DNA of 64,000 nt from JADJPF01 sp964492845. GTDB lineage: Bacteria; Acidobacteriota; Blastocatellia; Chloracidobacteriales; JADJPF01. The notes under the pieces are model-generated. The model was not told the DNA's origin and made no database searches. It worked only from the letters and a program-made list of their open reading frames with translations. The DNA lies in contig CAZBMZ010000013.1 in the NCBI GenBank assembly GCA_964492845.1, positions 1-64,000 of the forward strand, written 5' to 3'. Below, piece after piece: positions 35,818 through 43,687 of the stretch. The stretch's first letter is position 1; each line of letters begins with the position of its first letter. The translations under genes were made by a program, and so were the position numbers.

Positions 35818-36726
35818 TTATTCAGTTTCATTTACTAAAAGCTTTAATTGAGCAGATTTTTTTCTAGTCGGGTCAATAGCTAAGAGTTGACGAAATCTTT
35901 CATCAACATAATCTGGTGCAAGACGCTCAATCCATTTATAAGCTTCATCTCTAATGCGTACATAAACTTCTTTCTTTCTACTAACAATCCCATTTAATAA
36001 TGCTGAAGCCACTTCATCAGCACTTTCTAAGCTAATAAAATGTTTTACTGTGTCAAAAAGCTTGCTATCTGCTAGGTTAGTAACGGTTACATTAGGATGA
36101 ATAATTGTTAGCTGTACACCGCTATTAATAGGGAGTTCGCGTCTAAGGGCTGCTACAAAATTATTTAATCCTCCTTTAGTTCCAGTATAAACACTATGAG
36201 AAGGTGAATAAACATGCGCACTTAATGAACCAGTATAAGCAATAACTCCAGAGCGGTGAGCTAAAAAGTAATCTAAAAAAGTTCGGGTCATACGAATTTG
36301 GGCTACTAAATTTACGTCAATTAGACGCTGAATTTGTGTTGAAGACATATCCCAGAAAGGCCCTAAAACAACAATTCCAGCATTGTTAAACAAAATATCT
36401 ATATTGCCAAATAAATCACGAGCATAATCTAAGATTTGTTCTGGCGCGTCTTCTTCTGTTAAATCTATAGCTAAAATTTCTACTGTGGGAAGTTCTGTTT
36501 GTAAGATTTCTAAAGCTTCTTGGTTATAATCAACTGCTAGGACTTGGGCACCTAGGCCAATTAGCTGTGAAACAATTGCTTTACCAATACCATTTGCTCC
36601 ACCTGTAACAATTACTGCTTTATTATGATAATAGTCTGGCAAACTAGGGGTATTGTATTTTTTTATTAAAGCGTAGGCTAACACACCTCCACTTGCTAGA
36701 AGTAAAGCTTTAACTAATTGGTTCAT
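35818..36726 (-). CDS. Short-chain dehydrogenase/reductase
   Basis: This 302-residue classical SDR has an N-terminal hydrophobic stretch (about 4-21) that may anchor it to the membrane. Family motifs are the cofactor loop TGGANGIG (about 41-48), NNAG, a catalytic Ser in YTGSLSA, and YTGTK (Tyr and Lys). The acidic residue after beta-2 (VDYN) suggests NAD(H). The substrate is unknown. It is the first gene of the signalling operon, 18 bases before the kinase gene. It may only share the promoter. Confidence 0.9.
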   Translation of the reverse strand: MNQLVKALLLASGGVLAYALIKKYNTPSLPDYYHNKAVIVTGGANGIGKAIVSQLIGLGAQVLAVDYNQEALEILQTELPTVEILAIDLTEEDAPEQILDYARDLFGNIDILFNNAGIVVLGPFWDMSSTQIQRLIDVNLVAQIRMTRTFLDYFLAHRSGVIAYTGSLSAHVYSPSHSVYTGTKGGLNNFVAALRRELPINSGVQLTIIHPNVTVTNLADSKLFDTVKHFISLESADEVASALLNGIVSRKKEVYVRIRDEAYKWIERLAPDYVDERFRQLLAIDPTRKKSAQLKLLVNETE

Positions 36727-36771
36727 AGATTTGTAGTTGCCTCCAAGAGAAAAGTTTTAGAAGAGGGCTTT

Positions 36772-36801
36772 ATTATAAGCTAGATAAACCTTTATAACCA
36801 A
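36772..36801 (-). promoter_or_regulatory. Promoter of the SDR-kinase-cyclase-helical operon
   Basis: On the minus strand a consensus -10 TATAAT (36772-36777) lies 18 bases after TTGGTT (36796-36801), about 45 bases before the SDR start. No comparable promoter was noticed in the short gaps downstream, which fits one transcript for all four genes. Confidence 0.55.
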
Positions 36802-36860
36802 GCAAGATAAAACTTTTCTTCTTTAGAAGATAATTTTCTAAAAACTACGAATTATTGTTT

Positions 36861-37622
36861 TTAATTAGATTCTTTAGGAGTTCTTACCAGACGAAAACCA
36901 ACATAAAAATAGTGATTTATTGGTAGTCCAATTACTCGGCTAGCACAACGACAAGAAGCGGCTAAACTATGCCATCCACCACCTTTGATAACCTTCTCTG
37001 AACCACTTTTAGGGCCTGTAGGATCCGTTACCGTCTCACTTGAATAAGTATCATACCAATCTTGACACCATTCCTGAACATTGCCATGACAGTCATAAAG
37101 ACCCCATGCATTGGGCTGTTTTCTGCCTACAGGATGTGTTTTTCCACCAGCATTAGCTTCATACCAAGCTAGTTTTTCAAGATCTCCTGCATAATCATCG
37201 TTACTACCAGCTTTAGCAGCATATTCCCATTCTGCTTCTGTAGGTAGACGGTAAATATAATTTGGACTAAGCATGCTAATTAGCTCAATAAACTGCTGTG
37301 TTTCTTCCCATGAAACATTTTCTACTGGTAATTTGGCACCCTTAAATGAGCTAGGGTTATTATCCATAATCATTTGCCATTGTGCTTGTGTAACTTCTGT
37401 AGCACAGATTTCAAAAGCTTTGCTGATAATTACTTTATGAACAGGTTTTTCATCTAGATGACCGTTTTCGGTTCCCATAGAAAATTCACCTGGGGAAATT
37501 TTAATAAATTTTCCTAAGAAATCATCAACAATTTTTTTGCTGGTTGTAGATGCTTTACTTTGTTGTTTTTTATTGCTTTTGTTGCTTTTACTAGGTTTGT
37601 TAGGTTTGTTTTGTTTGTTCAT
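36861..37622 (-). CDS. SUMF1/formylglycine-generating-enzyme-fold protein
   Basis: This 253-residue protein begins with a low-complexity Lys/Asn/Ser/Pro tail (1-30), followed by one FGE-sulfatase domain. Motifs include GEFSMGTENGHLDEKPVH, TEVTQAQW, LPTEAEWEYAAKAG, GLYDCHGNVQEWCQDWY, KGGGWHS and VGFRLVRT. True formylglycine generators need a specific Cys pair near the C-terminus; the cysteines here (SCRCAS) lie in the loop usual for the wider family, so the activity is unclear. It appears monocistronic, and no sulfatase gene is nearby. Confidence 0.85.
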   Translation of the reverse strand: MNKQNKPNKPSKSNKSNKKQQSKASTTSKKIVDDFLGKFIKISPGEFSMGTENGHLDEKPVHKVIISKAFEICATEVTQAQWQMIMDNNPSSFKGAKLPVENVSWEETQQFIELISMLSPNYIYRLPTEAEWEYAAKAGSNDDYAGDLEKLAWYEANAGGKTHPVGRKQPNAWGLYDCHGNVQEWCQDWYDTYSSETVTDPTGPKSGSEKVIKGGGWHSLAASCRCASRVIGLPINHYFYVGFRLVRTPKESN

Positions 37623-37676
37623 AAATTAAAAAAGATTATAAAAGTAGCTCAAAGTCTTGAGCTACTTTTTAAGTAA

Positions 37677-39086
37677 TTAATCAGAAAGCTGAATAGATGA
37701 GATTATTTGTTGGAAAGCTCTTTGATAATTTCGTGATTCTGCTTGAGGTGAAACAGGAATTAAATAAAACATATCGCCGTTATTAAGTCGAGCAGTAATA
37801 ATAGTTACGCTTTCAGTCTTTCCAGTAACATCTGAAATATTAGTGAACTTAGCAACAAAACCCCTTCGTCCACTTACTGTAGTGCGTTGTAGTTGTCCTT
37901 GTTGTCGTAAATTTGGGTTATTTTGTTGTAGTGCTTGAATAAATTCACTACTAGCTTGCTTAAAGTTTACTTCTGCATTAGGACGTGTTACGCCAGCCAA
38001 AACTCCATGTGTAAAAATAAAACGCTGAGATACTTCCCCATAAGCACCTTCTGGAGCAAAAGTTACACTATTTTGATCTTTTAGTTCACGCCAATTTTCT
38101 GGAACCTTAAATTCAAACACTCTATCACTATAATTTTTATAACGTGTTGAGGGTGAAGGTACCCGACTGCTTATAGTACCGCCTGTTGAAGTTGGACGAT
38201 TGTTGCCAGTGTTATTACTAGCATTATCATCTCTATTATCTCTAGGAGTTGCATTTGGTAATTCTCTTAATCGTGCTTGAACACGGCTAAATTCTTGATC
38301 ACTTCGATTAGTCCTACGCACATTTAAGAGTTCAGCTTCCCGATTAATAGCTTCATAACGATTACCTGGGTTAGGGTGGCTACTTAACCATTCTGGCCCA
38401 CCTTTACCGCCAGAAGCTTTTTCAATAGTGCGAAACATATTTCCTAAATCTCTAGGGTCATAACCAGCTTGTGCCATAATTTGCGCACCAAGTAAATCAG
38501 ACTGGGTTTCATATTCACGACTAAATTTTAGGAAATAAGCACCAATACCTAATTGGCTACCACCAGCAATAACACTACCTAGCCCACCACCAACAATTGC
38601 ACCTAAAATTTGGCCTGCTGTTGCTCCAATAGCATATTTTTGTGCTTTAGCTGCTTGTGCTGTCCCATGACGTAGGGCAACATGGCTGATTTCATGCGCC
38701 ATTACTCCTGCTAATTCACCTTCTGTTTTAGCTACTTCAATCAAACCCCGATTTACATAAGTAAACCCTCCAGGCAAAGCAAAAGCATTGATTTCCTTTG
38801 CATCCACTAGCTTAAAAGAGTAACGAAATTCATTTTGCTGATATTGTGGGGGAATTGCTTCAACTAGTCGCTGACCAACATTAACTAGATAGCTTTCTAA
38901 TTGTCGGTCACGAATTATTGGCAATTTACGTTCTGCTTCGCTAGCTGCTTCTTGACCTAATTTAACATCATCAGAAATCTTATAAGGGTTTTTAGGCGCA
39001 ACAATCTTAGTTTGTGCTAAGAGTGATGAAGAGAGTAACAAAGTTACAAGTATGATTACAGAAATAGCTTTTTGAAGTTTTCTCAC
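37677..39086 (-). CDS. M48-family secreted zinc metalloprotease
   Basis: This 469-residue protein has a signal peptide (hydrophobic 8-22, then LLAQ). The M48 catalytic domain has HEISH (131-135) and the third-ligand region SREYETQSDLLG, typical of BepA/Oma1-like proteases in the periplasm. It lacks the C-terminal TPR of BepA. After a Gly/Asn/Thr-rich linker it has a C-terminal beta-rich domain of about 150 residues. A role in envelope protein quality control is inferred from the family. Translation starts at ATG with GGAGG about 10 bases upstream. Confidence 0.9.
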   Translation of the reverse strand: MRKLQKAISVIILVTLLLSSSLLAQTKIVAPKNPYKISDDVKLGQEAASEAERKLPIIRDRQLESYLVNVGQRLVEAIPPQYQQNEFRYSFKLVDAKEINAFALPGGFTYVNRGLIEVAKTEGELAGVMAHEISHVALRHGTAQAAKAQKYAIGATAGQILGAIVGGGLGSVIAGGSQLGIGAYFLKFSREYETQSDLLGAQIMAQAGYDPRDLGNMFRTIEKASGGKGGPEWLSSHPNPGNRYEAINREAELLNVRRTNRSDQEFSRVQARLRELPNATPRDNRDDNASNNTGNNRPTSTGGTISSRVPSPSTRYKNYSDRVFEFKVPENWRELKDQNSVTFAPEGAYGEVSQRFIFTHGVLAGVTRPNAEVNFKQASSEFIQALQQNNPNLRQQGQLQRTTVSGRRGFVAKFTNISDVTGKTESVTIITARLNNGDMFYLIPVSPQAESRNYQRAFQQIISSIQLSD

Positions 39087-39533
39087 AGCTAGCCTCCATT
39101 AAATAAAATAGATGGTTTTAATTACATAGGTTGTTAAAAACTAATTTTAGTTGCTTTTTTGGTTTTGAAAATTAGAAATAAAACCAATCTGTTTTTTGTT
39201 TTGGTCAATTGATCGCTATTTTAAGTAACAATATTTCAATAATATAAAAACTTAAATTTAACTATATACTTAAGTAAAATTAACCAATAAAATTAAAAAA
39301 TATTTTTGATAAAAATTTTAAGCTTAAATCTTGCTATAATTAATGATAATACGTTATTATCACGTAAGCAAATATAGATATTTGTTATTTATCATAGTAT
39401 CAATCAATTAACGGTAAGAAAAGCTAGAATAGCAAGATGTTTTGCTATTAATTATTTAGGGTTTTAGGTTATATTTAGAACCAAAAATTTTTGTTAAAGT
39501 AATTTAGTTTAATAATTTTTAGGAGCAAATTTT
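39087..39533. promoter_or_regulatory. Divergent spacer with a 19-base palindrome
   Basis: This 447-base, very AT-rich spacer separates the minus-strand M48 gene from the plus-strand kinase gene. A consensus -10 TATAAT (39335-39340) on the plus strand is followed 3 bases later by the perfect inverted repeat TGATAATA-CGT-TATTATCA (39344-39362). A dimeric repressor there would block the predicted start. No clear -35 is seen 17 bases upstream. I see no gene in the spacer. Confidence 0.45.
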
Positions 39534-40760
39534 ATGGGCCAAGCGGCTCAACAGAGTTATTTTGATAGTTTAATTGGTCGAGAAATCAATAGTCGATACA
39601 AATTAGAAACAAAAATTGGTTCTGGAGCAATGGGTGCGGTCTTTCGCGCTACAAATTTGCAGAGTAGCGAAATAGTAGCTATAAAAGTTATCTCTCCAGA
39701 TTTGGCTAATGATGAAAAATTTATTAAACGCTTTGAAAGAGAAGGGGAACTAGGCAAACTACTTAATCACCCCAATATTGTTAGAGTAGAAGAATTTGGA
39801 GCAACAGAAGGTTTATTTTTTATAGCAATGGAATTTGTTGCTGGAGATACATTAAAAAGTTACTTAAATACATCTGCACCTTGTTCACCTAATCGAACTT
39901 TAGAACTTTTAACTCAACTTTGTGGTGCTTTGGATTTTGCACACAAACATAATGTTTTGCACCGAGACTTAAAACCAGAAAATATTTTGATGACAAGAAA
40001 TTCTAAAGGTGAAGAGGTCTTAAAACTAGCAGACTTTGGAATTGCTAAACGCACCGATTTAAGCAAAACAAAAGACCAGATGCTAACGGTTGAAGGTGAA
40101 ATTTTTGGCACACCTCATTATATGTCCCCAGAACAAGTTTTAGCTCAGAAATTAAAACCTACAACAGATGTTTATAGTATCGGAGTAATGCTTTATCAAA
40201 TGCTTAGCGGTAAACTTCCCTTAGAACATTCTAAAGCACAACAACTTTTAATCCTTAAAATTAGTCAAGATGTTGCTCCTATTTCTAAAACTTTTCCTTT
40301 TGTTTCCCCTATTTTTGATCCTATTCTAAAAAAAGCTTTAAGTCGTACTGTTACAGATAGATATCAATCAGCAGGCGAACTATTAGAAGCTTTTGCTGAT
40401 GCACTAAAAGAATTTGATCCTAACTCACAACCAGTAAAATCAGGGTCAATAACCAAAGAATTGCCTGATGTCCCAAGTAAGTTAAATGATAAAGAACCAT
40501 CTTTAATAGAGCCTACACAGCAAAAGCCTATAGCTTCCACTACTGTAGATGTCCCTAATAATAAAGCTGCCTCACAAAAAATAGTTCCTAAAGATAAAAT
40601 TACATCACAAAAAATTTCTATACCAGTAAAAGAATCAGCCAAAGAACTAGTAAGAGAGATACCTAATCAACCAGCTAATAGCCCCAACTGGGTACTTTTA
40701 GGAGTAATAGGAGTAGTTTTACTTGGTTTAATAGTAGTAATAATAATTTTAATGCAATAA
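39534..40760 (+). CDS. Tail-anchored Ser/Thr protein kinase
   Basis: This 408-residue protein has a Hanks-type kinase domain (about 20-285) with the GSGAMG loop (29-34), K51 in VAIKV, HRDLKPEN, a DFG motif in LADFGIA, and MSPEQVL. A polar Pro/Lys/Ser-rich linker (about 290-385) follows, then a single C-terminal membrane span that ends the protein. No extracellular sensor such as PASTA is present, so it sits at the membrane facing the cytoplasm. It is divergent from the M48 gene. Its targets are unknown; the FHA protein at 11-12 kb is one kind of reader such kinases need. Confidence 0.93.
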   Translation: MGQAAQQSYFDSLIGREINSRYKLETKIGSGAMGAVFRATNLQSSEIVAIKVISPDLANDEKFIKRFEREGELGKLLNHPNIVRVEEFGATEGLFFIAMEFVAGDTLKSYLNTSAPCSPNRTLELLTQLCGALDFAHKHNVLHRDLKPENILMTRNSKGEEVLKLADFGIAKRTDLSKTKDQMLTVEGEIFGTPHYMSPEQVLAQKLKPTTDVYSIGVMLYQMLSGKLPLEHSKAQQLLILKISQDVAPISKTFPFVSPIFDPILKKALSRTVTDRYQSAGELLEAFADALKEFDPNSQPVKSGSITKELPDVPSKLNDKEPSLIEPTQQKPIASTTVDVPNNKAASQKIVPKDKITSQKISIPVKESAKELVREIPNQPANSPNWVLLGVIGVVLLGLIVVIIILMQ

Positions 40761-40861
40761 GGATTGCTTTGGATAAAATAGGCAACTAGTCTAAATTTAT
40801 TAAGTAATTGTTGGTTAACAATAAGTTAGACTTATGCTATTGTATTTGAACTAAAAACTAT

Positions 40862-40892
40862 ATTAGGAATTTGATGTACTTAAATTCCTAAT
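40862..40892. terminator. Hairpin between the kinase and DUF4331 genes
   Basis: ATTAGGAATTT (40862-40872) pairs perfectly with AAATTCCTAAT (40882-40892) over a 9-base loop. No U-run follows, so it may be a weak terminator or a leader structure of the DUF4331 mRNA. A smaller ATTGTT/AACAAT hairpin lies about 50 bases before it. Confidence 0.5.
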
Positions 40893-40985
40893 GTAGTTAG
40901 CTCTAAAACTTAAGGGTGTTAATTAAAAAATTAATATATTTAACTATAAAAGCTTTGCTTAAAAAGCAAAGGAAAGAAGGATATT

Positions 40986-42203
40986 ATGCTTAGTCTAAAA
41001 AGAAAGCTAGGTCATTTATTCGTAGCATTGATTATGACTTTTGCTCTGTTAACATTACCAACCCCAGAAACAGATGCTGCTGACCACTTAGATGGTGGTG
41101 GTGGCAGAAACTCACAATTTGACGCAATTACAGATATAACAGATGTTTGGGCATTTTTAGATCCAAATGATAATAATCGAGTAGAGTTAATTCTTGGTGT
41201 AAGACCCTTTATTATTCCTGGTGAAAATGAGAGTTCAGCTTATTTTGATCAAAATGTTACATATCGTTTTAATATTGAAAACACTGGAGATGCAAGACCT
41301 GATAGATTTGTAGATGTTACTTTTTCACAACAAACTAATCGATCTGTACCACAAACGGCTACAGTTAAAATAACAGGGGGTAGGGGCCCTAGTGTAACTT
41401 TTACTGCTCCAACTACTACTGTATCAGGAGAACCAGGAATTCCTCCTGCAAGAAATATAACTGTTAGTTCATCAAATAATATTAAATTTTTTGCAGGTTT
41501 AGCTGATGATCCTTTCTTTTTTGATGTTCCAGCAGAAATTGGTTTTAGAAAAAGTCTTGTTGCTGGCAGAGGTAACCCAGATCTCTTTCTAAGAGGCCGC
41601 GACACTTTTAGAGGTTATAATGTTCTTACAATAGTTCTTAGTGTTCCAGCAGACTTGTTAAAAGGCTCAGGAAATGTAATAGGTGTAGGTGGTGCTACAT
41701 TACGACCACAAAAGACTACAAGAATGCCTGATGGTAGAGATATATTTAAGGGCAAACTAGTACAAATAGATGCTATGGGTATTCCTGTTATCAATGTTGT
41801 GCTTGTTCCTCTTGCTCGTAAAGATGAATATAATGCTAGAACTCCAGATAATTCAGCTTTTGCTAATGATATTGTTGGCTCTTTAAGATCTTTAGGTACA
41901 GATCAAACTAGTCTTGATATTCTTGGCAGTGTAGTAGTTGCTACAGGGGATTACTTGCGCTTAGATCTTAGCAAACGAAATACAGGCCCAGAAGGTGGTA
42001 ATAATCCTGAAGCAGGATTTCCAAATGGTCGTCGTCTTGTAGATGATGTCACAGATACAATTGTTACCCTAATTAATAACCGTGTTGAGCAACCAGATGC
42101 TATAACTGTTAATGATAAAAAATTCTTAGATGATTTTCCTTGGGTTGCAGAACCTCATCAACCACTACCTTTGAAGGATGATGTAGATGGAACACAGAAT
42201 TAG
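40986..42203 (+). CDS. Secreted DUF4331-family protein
   Basis: This 405-residue protein has a signal peptide ending near DAADHLDGG. The DUF4331 pattern follows: DHLDG near the mature N-terminus, ITDVWAFLDPNDNNRVELIL, YRFNIENTGDARPD, and later GRGNPDLFLRGRD and NGRRLVDDVTD. The family is exported and of unknown function. A TPR lipoprotein gene follows at about 100 bases, after a hairpin. GAAAGAAGG provides the ribosome site. Confidence 0.85.
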   Translation: MLSLKRKLGHLFVALIMTFALLTLPTPETDAADHLDGGGGRNSQFDAITDITDVWAFLDPNDNNRVELILGVRPFIIPGENESSAYFDQNVTYRFNIENTGDARPDRFVDVTFSQQTNRSVPQTATVKITGGRGPSVTFTAPTTTVSGEPGIPPARNITVSSSNNIKFFAGLADDPFFFDVPAEIGFRKSLVAGRGNPDLFLRGRDTFRGYNVLTIVLSVPADLLKGSGNVIGVGGATLRPQKTTRMPDGRDIFKGKLVQIDAMGIPVINVVLVPLARKDEYNARTPDNSAFANDIVGSLRSLGTDQTSLDILGSVVVATGDYLRLDLSKRNTGPEGGNNPEAGFPNGRRLVDDVTDTIVTLINNRVEQPDAITVNDKKFLDDFPWVAEPHQPLPLKDDVDGTQN

Positions 42204-42264
42204 TTTTTATTAGTTTTATCTAACAACTAATAAATATCTAAACTCTATGAAGGAATGGAAAAAG

Positions 42265-42300
42265 CCCTAACATGTCTAAATTTAGATATGTTAGGGTTTT
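42265..42300 (+). terminator. Terminator-like hairpin abutting the next start codon
   Basis: CCCTAACAT (42265-42273) pairs with ATGTTAGGG (42288-42296), with further pairing possible inside, followed by TTTT. The next gene's ATG is only 9 bases after the stem. The only ribosome-site-like sequence (TTAGGG) lies in the stem itself, so the hairpin may also limit translation. Confidence 0.65.
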
Positions 42301-42305
42301 AGATT

Positions 42306-43652
42306 ATGAACAAGCAAAAAATAGGAAAACTCTCACTATTATTAATAACAATAATATTTTTAACTTCTTGTGGATCTTTATCTTCACTACCAAAAACTAC
42401 GCCTGCACCACCTCTGCCACCTGCTAAAACAATACCTACTCAAAATAAGGAAATAGAATCTGCTATAAGGTTTTTAGAAGATAGAGTTAAGGATAATCCT
42501 ACCGATTTTGTTGCTTATAATTTATTGGCAGAGCGTTACTTAAGATTATTAAATGAAACAAATAATTTTACTTATTTAGACCTTGCTTCAAAGGCTATTA
42601 GCTCATCTTTAGAAATTGCACCGAAGGAAAAAAACTTAGCCGCTTTAACTGCTTTGGCTGAAATTCAATATACCTCACATGATTTTTCTGCTGCTTCAAA
42701 AGATGCCAAACTTTTGACTAAACTTATGCCTAAAAGCTTAGCAGCACATCAAATCTTAGCAGATTCTCTTTTAGAACTAGGAGATTATGAGCAAGCAAAA
42801 TCCATTTATCAAGAAATGGAAAAAAAGACTGATTATAGTTCTCAAGCTACAGTTAGCATTGAGATTCGTTTAGCTCGCGTTGCCGCACTTTATGGTCAAA
42901 CAAAAATAGCAGAAAATCATTTGTTAGCGGCTCTTAATGCAGCAATTGAAGATGCACGCCCTTCACGTGAGCGTGTAGCTTGGTGTCGTTGGCAACTAGG
43001 AGACTTAGCTTTTTCAATAGGTAAATATGATATTGCTAAACAACATTATCAAGATGCTTTAACTACTTACCCTGATTATCCTCGTGCATTGGCTTCTTTA
43101 GGACGTGTTTTAGCTGTTGAAGGTCAACTAGATAAAGCTATTGAAGCATTACAAAAAGCTTTTAATGTTCTGCCTGAACCAATTTTTGCTGCTACTTTAG
43201 GAGATATTTATAAAGTTATGGGAAAAGAAAAGCAAGCTTCACAACAATATGAACTTGTTGAACAAATAGGTCAGCTTAATAAGCTAAATGGCGCACTTTA
43301 CAACCGGCAGCTTAATCTTTTTTATGCTGACCATGATATTAAATTAGAAGAAGCTTATTTAAATGCAGTAAAAGAATATGAGATTAGACAAGATGTTTAT
43401 GGAGCAGATGTTTTAGCTTGGACAGCTTTTAAGGTAGGTAAATTAGAAGAAGCCCAAAAAATGATTAAAGAAACTCTTAAATTAAACACTCAAGATGCAA
43501 AATTTTTTTACCATGCAGCAATGATTGCTAAAGCTAATGGTGATAAAAAAGCTGCTCAAGATTATCTAAAACGTGTGCTAGAACTTAATCCTAAGTTTGA
43601 TTTATTACAATCTGAAATAGCACAGAAAACTCTTGATGAGCTAGCTTTATAA
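42306..43652 (+). CDS. TPR-repeat lipoprotein
   Basis: This 448-residue protein has a lipoprotein signal (FLTSC, C22). A Pro/Thr-rich linker follows, then about ten tetratricopeptide-type helix pairs to the C-terminus, with typical W-L-G-Y-A-P spacing (for example QLGDLAFSIGKYDIAKQHYQDAL). TPR lipoproteins usually act as protein-binding scaffolds in the periplasm. The neighbours are a DUF4331 protein and, convergent, a NicO-type transporter. I recall similar groupings elsewhere, so a shared process is possible. No enzymatic domain is seen. Confidence 0.85.
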   Translation: MNKQKIGKLSLLLITIIFLTSCGSLSSLPKTTPAPPLPPAKTIPTQNKEIESAIRFLEDRVKDNPTDFVAYNLLAERYLRLLNETNNFTYLDLASKAISSSLEIAPKEKNLAALTALAEIQYTSHDFSAASKDAKLLTKLMPKSLAAHQILADSLLELGDYEQAKSIYQEMEKKTDYSSQATVSIEIRLARVAALYGQTKIAENHLLAALNAAIEDARPSRERVAWCRWQLGDLAFSIGKYDIAKQHYQDALTTYPDYPRALASLGRVLAVEGQLDKAIEALQKAFNVLPEPIFAATLGDIYKVMGKEKQASQQYELVEQIGQLNKLNGALYNRQLNLFYADHDIKLEEAYLNAVKEYEIRQDVYGADVLAWTAFKVGKLEEAQKMIKETLKLNTQDAKFFYHAAMIAKANGDKKAAQDYLKRVLELNPKFDLLQSEIAQKTLDELAL

Positions 43653-43687
43653 ATTATTGATATTGATAAAGTTTATAGATAAGAGCT

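Noticed and set aside
37550..37622. Lys/Asn repeat at the start of the SUMF1-type protein as a DNA microsatellite element
   Set aside because: It is a short low-complexity coding tail, common in AT-rich genomes, with no sign of a mobile or regulatory element.
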